Assembly (NCBI GenBank): GCA_022837245.1
Contig: JALHHX010000158.1
Span: 1 to 5,073 of the forward strand
DNA length: 5,073 bases
Source of the DNA: Lentisphaerota bacterium
Lineage (GTDB): Bacteria; Verrucomicrobiota; Kiritimatiellia; RFP12; UBA3636
Direction of reading: 5' to 3'
A model generated the notes under the pieces. It was not told the DNA's origin. It worked only from the letters and a program-made list of their open reading frames with translations, and made no database searches. Of this stretch, positions 1 to 4,619 are shown one piece after another. Every line of letters starts with the position of its first letter. Positions within the stretch are counted from its first letter, which is position 1. The position numbers were made by a program, and so were the translations under genes.

Positions 1-352
1 TTTACTCACTTCCTGCGGGCAGTACCTTGCCCGCAGGCCCTCCTTACGCCGACAGCCTCGGCGTTTCGCTTGCACCCGGCGGAATACCGCCTTCCCTCGC
101 CGCGAGTTGTTTGCAGAAGCCTTGGGTGCGCGGGGAAACAATGGGACGGGTCCAAAATCTGGGGCAGGACAGAGATGCACCCGTAATCCCGCGTTTTCAT
201 GTAAGTACAATAACCGCACGTGGCATGGTGGGAATGCAGGCGCACAACACCGACGCAAAGGCGACAGAAGAAGTCGGCGGCAAAACCGAGATGCGCCCAG
301 AGCTGTCTGATTATGAGTTTCATGTTGTCGCGGATCGGCGTCTGCATGTAGA
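1..352. other. Region upstream of thiM with no recognisable gene
   Basis: I recognise no protein or RNA family in this stretch. It is open in long frames on both strands: minus strand 6-347 (113 codons, Cys- and His-containing) and plus strand 27-356 from a TTG (109 codons, or 71 from the ATG at 141). Neither frame has a clear ribosome binding site or a familiar motif. I looked for a TPP riboswitch, expected before thi genes, and found neither the CTGAGA-type nor the CCTGATCTGG-type conserved block. The first 106 bases are packed with hairpins. A TACAAT at 206-211 resembles a -10 box but has no convincing -35 partner. The simplest reading is an intergenic region, perhaps carrying an interspersed repeat. 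Confidence 0.6.
12..91. repeat. Cluster of three consecutive hairpins
   Basis: Three perfect inverted repeats follow one another. Positions 12-21 pair with 28-37 (10 bp, CCTGCGGGCA against TGCCCGCAGG, 6-nt loop). Positions 46-52 pair with 58-64 (7 bp, 5-nt loop). Positions 78-82 pair with 87-91 (5 bp, AATA loop). A weaker CTCG/CGAG pair sits at 96-106. None is followed by a proper T-tract on either strand; the second has only TTTCGCTT after it. They are therefore poor intrinsic terminators, and a structured repeat or RNA leader is as likely. They could still terminate or protect the transcript of a gene lying left of the window. Confidence 0.6.
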
Positions 353-1174
353 ATGATGGGCATGAAAAAATCCAGAGAATTTATCGAAGAAGCCGGAGCC
401 ATGCTTACCCACCTCCGGGAGGAAGAGCCGCTAGTTCATTGCATGACCAACGACGTTGTTACGAGCTATACCGCTAATTGCCTGCTAGCCGTTGGCGCGG
501 CGCCGGCGATGATCCCAGACAAGGAAGAGGCTAGGCAGTTTGCGGCCGTTGCCAGTGCGCTGCTTGTAAACGTTGGCACTATCACCGAACCGCAGGCGGA
601 GGCGATGCGCGCCGCGGTGGATTCCGCGAACGGCGCGGGGCGTCCGTGGGTGCTGGATCCCGTGGCTGTGGGGGCGCTCTCTCTGCGAACGAGCCTGGCA
701 AATGAACTAAAGATGAAAAAGCCAGCTCTCATACGCGGAAATGCTTCGGAGATAATCGCCTTGGCCGGATTTAAGGCGTCGGGACGCGGTGTTGACAGCA
801 CAGCCGCCGTTGATGAGGCTCGCGAGGCGGCATCGATGCTGGCTGAAGAGACCGGAGCCGCCGTGCTTGTTACCGGACCTGTGGATATTGCTGTCGCAAA
901 GGGCAAACCAGTTATCTCAATTTCAAATGGATCGCCGCTTATGACACGCGTTACTGGCGTCGGGTGCGCGCAGGGCGCGATTTGCGCGGCTCTTGCAACA
1001 CTTTCCGATGACATGCATTCGGTGGCCGTGGCGACGGCGCTTGTGATGGCCGTGGCGGGGGATATGGCCGCGGAGAAGGCCACTCGTCCCGGCTCGTTCC
1101 AGATCGCGTTGCTAGACGCTCTCGATGCCGTTGATGCAGAAGAGCTTATAGCTCGTGGAAAGGTTGCCGTATGA
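353..1174 (+). CDS. thiM: Hydroxyethylthiazole kinase ThiM
   Basis: This cytoplasmic ribokinase-fold enzyme phosphorylates 4-methyl-5-(2-hydroxyethyl)thiazole to its phosphate, a thiamin salvage step. At 273 residues it has normal family length. Visible motifs are LVHCMTNDVV (27-36), NVGT (73-76), VLDPVAVGA (100-108) near the substrate pocket, IRGNASEI (127-134), VTGPVD (173-178), and the anion-hole/catalytic segment SPLMTRVTGVGCAQGA (194-209) with the family's conserved Cys at 205. The usual GTGC is GVGC here. The start is uncertain: ATGs at 353, 356 and 362 are all in frame and none has a good Shine-Dalgarno sequence, and 362 would remove only three residues. The stop overlaps thiE by ATGA, so the two are almost surely cotranscribed and translationally coupled. 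No TPP riboswitch was recognised upstream. Confidence 0.95.
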   Translation: MMGMKKSREFIEEAGAMLTHLREEEPLVHCMTNDVVTSYTANCLLAVGAAPAMIPDKEEARQFAAVASALLVNVGTITEPQAEAMRAAVDSANGAGRPWVLDPVAVGALSLRTSLANELKMKKPALIRGNASEIIALAGFKASGRGVDSTAAVDEAREAASMLAEETGAAVLVTGPVDIAVAKGKPVISISNGSPLMTRVTGVGCAQGAICAALATLSDDMHSVAVATALVMAVAGDMAAEKATRPGSFQIALLDALDAVDAEELIARGKVAV

Positions 1175-1809
1175 TAAGGCGCGAGGACTATCTGGTTTAT
1201 CTCGTGACCGACGATCCTTCGCGTTATGTGGGCGATTTTGTCGAGTCGGTCGAGGAGGCTGTCTCTGGCGGAGTGACGCTAGTGCAGTACCGGGACACCG
1301 AATCTAACCGCCGCGTGATGTATGAGCGTGCGCTTCGTTTGCGCGGTATGCTGCGCGCACGCAAAGTTCCGTTTATAATTAACGACTATGCCGATCTCGC
1401 CCTTGCCTTGGAGGCCGACGGCGTCCATGTGGGCCAGAGCGACATGCCTGCGGAGGCCGTGCGTCGCATTGTTGGAAAAAATATGACCATAGGCCTATCC
1501 ATAACGAACATGAAGGAAGCCAAGGCGATGCCGCCGCATGGCGTGGTTGACTACGTCGGCATCGGGCCAGTTTTCGATGCGACCAAAACGAAGGCTGACG
1601 CCGCCCCTGAGATGGGGCTTGATGGATTTGCCCGCATACGCCGCGAGCTTGCCGATTGGCCGGCCGTCGCGATCGGCGGCGTGACCATAGAACGCGCCCC
1701 TTCGATAATGGCGGCGGGGGCAGACGGTCTCGCGGTGGTCTCGGCTTTCTCTAAAGCCGCGTCGCCGCGCGATGCCGCGCGGGCAATATCAGCGCAATTC
1801 AGGCATTAA
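1171..1809 (+). CDS. thiE: Thiamin-phosphate synthase ThiE
   Basis: ThiE joins hydroxyethylthiazole phosphate to HMP-pyrophosphate, giving thiamin monophosphate and releasing PPi, in the cytoplasm. The 212-residue TIM barrel is full length. Motifs in order are VTLVQYRD (35-42), FIINDYADLALA (68-79) with the NDY metal/pyrophosphate segment, DGVHVGQSDMP (83-93), IGLSITN (107-113), VDYVGIGPVF (126-135) followed by TKTKAD (138-143), AIGGVT (167-172) and GADGLAVVSA (183-192). In most ThiE proteins the first motif reads QxRxK; here the Lys position is Thr43. The ATG overlaps the thiM stop by four bases and is preceded by AAAGG (1159-1163) at 7 nt. No HMP-phosphate kinase (thiD) is visible, so HMP-PP must come from genes elsewhere. 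No clear terminator follows the TAA. Confidence 0.95.
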   Translation: MIRREDYLVYLVTDDPSRYVGDFVESVEEAVSGGVTLVQYRDTESNRRVMYERALRLRGMLRARKVPFIINDYADLALALEADGVHVGQSDMPAEAVRRIVGKNMTIGLSITNMKEAKAMPPHGVVDYVGIGPVFDATKTKADAAPEMGLDGFARIRRELADWPAVAIGGVTIERAPSIMAAGADGLAVVSAFSKAASPRDAARAISAQFRH

Positions 1810-1843
1810 CTGAAGTGGAGAAGGATTACGGTTCGAAACCTAG

Positions 1844-1872
1844 TTGACTTTTCGGCTCTTTTTATGTAAATT
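1844..1872 (+). promoter_or_regulatory. Predicted sigma70-type promoter for rpmH-rnpA-yidD-yidC
   Basis: TTGACT at 1844-1849 matches the -35 consensus at five of six bases. TAAATT at 1867-1872 matches TATAAT at four of six, with a 17-nt spacer. Transcription would begin near 1879, leaving a leader of about 54 nt before rpmH. The surrounding DNA is AT-rich compared with the genes. Other -10 registers within TATGTAAATT are possible. The predicted start lies in TCCTTTAAGGA (1878-1888), a small inverted repeat. Confidence 0.65.
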
Positions 1873-1898
1873 CACCCTCCTTTAAGGAATAAATCGAA

Positions 1899-1912
1899 GT
1901 GCGCATGCGCAC
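1899..1912. repeat. 14-bp perfect palindrome in the rpmH leader
   Basis: GTGCGCATGCGCAC reads the same on both strands with no central gap. It lies 20 nt before the rpmH start codon and downstream of the predicted promoter. A dimeric DNA-binding protein could use it as an operator, or the transcript could pair between molecules. As a gapless palindrome it forms only a poor intramolecular hairpin. Confidence 0.55.
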
Positions 1913-1932
1913 GCAACTCAAGTGGAGACAAA

Positions 1933-2070
1933 ATGAAGCAGCTTTACCAACCGTCTAAAATCAAGCGCGTCCGCAAAGTCGGGTTCCGCGCACGTATGGC
2001 CACAGTCGGCGGCCGCAAGGTCTTACGCCGTCGTCGTCAAAAAGGCCGGGCTAAACTCGTCCAGGCGTAA
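1933..2070 (+). CDS. rpmH: 50S ribosomal protein L34
   Basis: This 45-residue, strongly basic protein of the large ribosomal subunit matches the family along its whole length: YQPSKIKR (5-12), GFRARMAT (17-24), GRKVL (27-31) and RRRRQKGR (32-39). It binds 23S rRNA. Two usual positions differ: Leu4 where KRTYQPS has Thr, and Val16 where many species have His before GFR. The ATG at 1933 has GGAG (1924-1927) five bases upstream. It is the first gene of the rpmH-rnpA-yidD-yidC block, behind the promoter at 1844-1872. The TAA at 2068-2070 is followed immediately by the ATG of rnpA in the same reading frame. Most family members are 44-47 residues, so it is complete. Confidence 0.96.
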   Translation: MKQLYQPSKIKRVRKVGFRARMATVGGRKVLRRRRQKGRAKLVQA

Positions 2071-2502
2071 ATGCCCGGAGTTCCACCGGTTTCGATCGAA
2101 GCATGCGAAGCGGGGGAGAGAAGAGCTGCTCCGCGTCGTAGTTTCGCTTTTCCAAGAGCCCGGCGGCTTCCATCGCACTCCCTTTTCCAGAAGGTTTTCG
2201 CCGGGGGAGGGGAGATAGCCGGCAAGGCTTTGGTGGTGTGGGTGGCCCGGGGCGACGGCTGTGGCCGGAGGCTTGGCGTGGTGGTCACGAAGAAGACATT
2301 TCGCGACGCCACCGACCGCAACAGGGCTAAGCGGCTTATCAGGGAGTCGTTCAGGCTGTTGCAGGAGGGGTTCAGCGGGGAGCCGTGGGACATGGTCGTC
2401 CTGGCACGGCGGAGGATCCTCTCAATGAAGCAGCCGGATGTGCAGCGCGAGTTGCATTGTATTTGCCGGAAGCTTGGTATCTACGGGGTTGGAGGCCAGT
2501 GA
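2071..2502 (+). CDS. rnpA: Ribonuclease P protein component RnpA
   Basis: RnpA is the protein cofactor of the RNase P ribozyme, which removes 5' leaders from precursor tRNAs. The fold begins around LPSHSLFQKVF (33-43), continues through RRLGVVVTKK (66-75), and has the signature RNA-binding helix TDRNRAKRLIRESFR (81-95) with its RNR core. DMVVLAR (107-113) is the late strand. At 143 residues it is longer than the common 110-125 because about 25-30 residues precede the conserved core (Pro-, Glu- and Arg-containing). No in-frame ATG, GTG or TTG lies between 2071 and the core, so 2071 is the best start. There is no clear Shine-Dalgarno; ribosomes probably reinitiate after rpmH. The stop overlaps yidD by GTGA. 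Confidence 0.95.
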   Translation: MPGVPPVSIEACEAGERRAAPRRSFAFPRARRLPSHSLFQKVFAGGGEIAGKALVVWVARGDGCGRRLGVVVTKKTFRDATDRNRAKRLIRESFRLLQEGFSGEPWDMVVLARRRILSMKQPDVQRELHCICRKLGIYGVGGQ

Positions 2503-2744
2503 AGCAGATTGCAATTTTATTGATAAGGGCATACAAGATCGTCCTCTCTCCGCATCTCGGGGCAACATGCCGGTTCGAGCCTACATGCTCGAATTACGGA
2601 ATTGAAGCGTTTGAGAAATACGGGTTTACCAGGGGAAGCTGGCTGACTGTGCGTCGTTTGCTAAGGTGCCGTCCGTTCGGATCGTCCGGCTATGATCCGG
2701 TGCCGCTCGAATGGCCGGGGTTTTTCAGAAAAAAGAAAGCATGA
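2499..2744 (+). CDS. yidD: Membrane protein insertion efficiency factor YidD
   Basis: YidD is a small inner-membrane-associated protein on the cytoplasmic face that helps YidC and Sec insert membrane proteins. The 81 residues contain an amphipathic N-terminal helix (KQIAILLIRAYKIVLSP, 2-18), the family signature CRFEPTCSNYGIEA (24-37) with Cys24 and Cys30, and RLLRCRPFGSSGYDPVP (53-69) with Cys57. The last residues are a basic tail, FFRKKKA. I chose GTG at 2499: it overlaps the rnpA stop by four bases, has GGAGG at 2491-2495 just upstream, and gives the normal family N terminus. A longer frame from the ATG at 2385 would add residues overlapping rnpA and unlike the family. The stop overlaps yidC by ATGA, and a slippery A-run lies just before it. 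Confidence 0.94.
   Translation: MKQIAILLIRAYKIVLSPHLGATCRFEPTCSNYGIEAFEKYGFTRGSWLTVRRLLRCRPFGSSGYDPVPLEWPGFFRKKKA
2729..2735 (+). promoter_or_regulatory. Candidate -1 frameshift heptamer A_AAA_AAG at the end of yidD
   Basis: AAAAAAG sits with AAA (2730-2732) and AAG (2733-2735) as zero-frame yidD codons, which is the register of the well-known dnaX slip site. A -1 shift would skip the yidD TGA at 2742, read GAA AGC, and enter yidC in frame at its ATG (2741). I see no strong downstream hairpin and no good upstream Shine-Dalgarno stimulator. Function is therefore unproven, and the run may simply encode the basic tail. Confidence 0.3.
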
Positions 2745-4585
2745 ACAAACAAGAGAAAATCATTGTAGGCATTCTGGTGGTGGCGCTTTTCGCCTCACTG
2801 TACGTGATGAACCAGGATGCCAAGCGCATGACGGAATACCGTAGGACGCACCCACTGCCGCAGGCCCAGGCCGTCACCAACGCGCCAACAGCGCTGCCTC
2901 CCGGCGATGCATTCATTACCGCGACCGAAACGCAGTTGCCTTCCACGGAGCCGGATGTCCCGGTCACCCCGCCAGCGTCGGCTCTGCCCGAGCGCAGGTT
3001 CACTCTCAGCAATGAAGTCTCCGTCGTCACGCTAACCTCAAAGGGTGGCGGCATCAAAGACGCGACCCTACTAGGATACAATTCCACGGTCGATCCGTCA
3101 GACGGACTGGTTAAACTAAATTTCAGCGATTCGCCCTCCATGTCTATCGAGGGCATAGCCGGGCTTGGGAAAGAGGCCGATTTTGAAATAGAGGTCTTGG
3201 ATGACGCCCGGTCGGCGCTTATAACTGCCGATTCCGGCACGGGGCTGAAGTTCGAGCGCCGCGTGTTTTTAACAAACGGCTACAATATTGCGGTGAGCGA
3301 TGCGCTGCGCAACGACACGGATGTGGCGGTGTCGATACCCAGCCACAAAGTGGCTCTCGGGCCGATGGTGTTGAATGACGAAAATTCCACCGATGCGGAT
3401 TTGGCGGTGAACGTCTATGCCAGCGAGAATGGCAAGCGCGACGTTGTGGAGATAAACCGCAACACGAAGAACAAGGGTTTTGGCAGCCAGTTCGGGACGA
3501 CGGGTGGCGGTTGCAGTGTGGCGAAGGTATCGCCGACGGCGCCTGTCACGGCTGCGGCGACTCACAACGCCGAGACATACTGGCTCACGGCGCGCGGGCG
3601 CTTTTTCGTGCAGGTTCTTACGCCCGGAACCCCGAGCCCTGCTTTCGAGACGCGGGCGCTGCGCGACGCGGCGGCTCCAGCCGGCTCGCTGAGCATAAAA
3701 CAGGTGTCGGCTGCGCTCGTTTCCAAAGAACAGGTAGTGGAGCCGGGGGGTTCGCTGGAGCAGACGTACTCGCTCTTCATCGGACCGCGCAAGATGTCGG
3801 AGCTGCGCAAGCTCGGCCCCATGTACACGGAAATCATGAACTTCGGAACGTGGGCGATTTTCTGCCGCGCGCTTCTTGATCTGCTCAACTTTCTATACAA
3901 GCTTGTGCCCAATTACGGCATAGCCATCATCCTGCTCACGGTGCTTGTGCGCTTGCTGCTCTATCCCGTGAACAAGCGAAATGCGGAGAGCATGCGCAAG
4001 ATGGCTGAGATCCAGCCCATGTTAAAGGAGGTCCAGGCAAAGCACAAGGACGATCCGGAGAAACTCCGCGCGGAGACGATGAGGATCTACGGCGAGAATA
4101 AGGTGAACCCGTTGGCGAGCTGTCTCCCGATGCTGATACAGTTGCCTATATTCTTCGCGCTCTTCACAGTGTTGCGTTCGGCAGTCGAGCTGCGCAACGC
4201 CCCGTTCCTGTGGATCAACGATTTGTCGTCGCCCGAGAATCTTTTCCGGGGGCAGCTCGGTTTCGGCTTGAACATACTGCCGATCGCGATGGCGTTAACC
4301 ATGGCATTGCAGTCGTCCTTGACCCCGTCGACGGGCGACCGCCAGCAGCAGAAGATGATGATGATCATGATGCCGGCGATGATGCTCCTCATATGCTACA
4401 ACTTCGCCTCGGCACTGAGCTTGTATTGGACGGTTTCGCAGGCCCTCGCGATCTTCGGACTCCTCTGGAGTCGCAGGAAGAGGAGGCTCGCAGCCGCGGC
4501 GGCCGGGGGCGTCGAGGTGATGCCTGAGCGAGAAACGCGCCAAATGCGTCGAGACAAAGAGCGGCGCGCGGGCAACAAGCAATAA
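2741..4585 (+). CDS. yidC: Membrane protein insertase YidC
   Basis: YidC is an Oxa1-superfamily insertase that folds membrane proteins into the inner membrane, alone or with SecYEG. The 614 residues show TM1 (about 7-24), a Pro/Ala/Thr-rich linker (about 35-85) and a periplasmic P1-type domain (about 85-350) that marks the Gram-negative form. The insertase core follows: an amphipathic helix (372-390), TM2 (392-410) with the conserved groove Arg404, a charged cytoplasmic loop (411-455), TM3 (458-479, NPLASCLPMLIQLPIFFAL), TM4 (about 506-524), and two last segments (about 537-576) starting with a Met cluster. The tail 578-614 is basic and could help ribosome binding. I prefer ATG 2741, which overlaps the yidD stop by ATGA, over ATG 2711, which would add ten residues. 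Neither start has a good ribosome binding site. Confidence 0.96.
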   Translation: MNKQEKIIVGILVVALFASLYVMNQDAKRMTEYRRTHPLPQAQAVTNAPTALPPGDAFITATETQLPSTEPDVPVTPPASALPERRFTLSNEVSVVTLTSKGGGIKDATLLGYNSTVDPSDGLVKLNFSDSPSMSIEGIAGLGKEADFEIEVLDDARSALITADSGTGLKFERRVFLTNGYNIAVSDALRNDTDVAVSIPSHKVALGPMVLNDENSTDADLAVNVYASENGKRDVVEINRNTKNKGFGSQFGTTGGGCSVAKVSPTAPVTAAATHNAETYWLTARGRFFVQVLTPGTPSPAFETRALRDAAAPAGSLSIKQVSAALVSKEQVVEPGGSLEQTYSLFIGPRKMSELRKLGPMYTEIMNFGTWAIFCRALLDLLNFLYKLVPNYGIAIILLTVLVRLLLYPVNKRNAESMRKMAEIQPMLKEVQAKHKDDPEKLRAETMRIYGENKVNPLASCLPMLIQLPIFFALFTVLRSAVELRNAPFLWINDLSSPENLFRGQLGFGLNILPIAMALTMALQSSLTPSTGDRQQQKMMMIMMPAMMLLICYNFASALSLYWTVSQALAIFGLLWSRRKRRLAAAAAGGVEVMPERETRQMRRDKERRAGNKQ

Positions 4586-4619
4586 ATGGCGACCACCCGG
4601 TAATGGGATGTGTGCGGCG

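Larger units (their letters stand above)
1808..1928 (+). repeat. 14-nt near-identical direct repeat bracketing the rpmH promoter
   Basis: AACTGAAGTGGAGA at 1808-1821, starting inside the thiE stop codon, recurs as AACTCAAGTGGAGA at 1915-1928. The copies match at 13 of 14 bases with an offset of 107. The second copy supplies the GGAG ribosome binding site of rpmH; the first has the same GGAG but no start codon at a useful distance. This may be a duplicated leader fragment left by a rearrangement between the thi genes and rpmH, or chance. Confidence 0.5.

Noticed and set aside
206..211. TACAAT as a -10 box for thiM
   Set aside because: Good match alone, but nothing like TTGACA at 15-19 bases upstream and no extended -10; not enough to call a promoter.
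6..347. Minus-strand frame of 113 codons with several Cys and His
   Set aside because: No recognisable family or zinc-binding spacing, no ribosome binding site, and its 3' half is made of hairpins; treated as part of the possible repeat region.
466..1083. Minus-strand frame of 205 codons opposite thiM
   Set aside because: Ala/Ser/Thr-rich shadow of a clearly conserved gene.
1830..1840. GGTTCGAAACC resembling a tRNA T-arm or a terminator hairpin
   Set aside because: Only a 4-bp stem with a 3-nt loop, no other tRNA arms around it, and no T-tract directly after it.
2385..2498. Longer yidD start at ATG 2385
   Set aside because: The added residues overlap the rnpA coding sequence and do not look like YidD; GTG 2499 has GGAGG and the family N terminus.
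4586..4603. ATG directly after the yidC stop as the start of the next gene
   Set aside because: It reads only five codons before TAA. ATG 4603, in another frame, also stops early.
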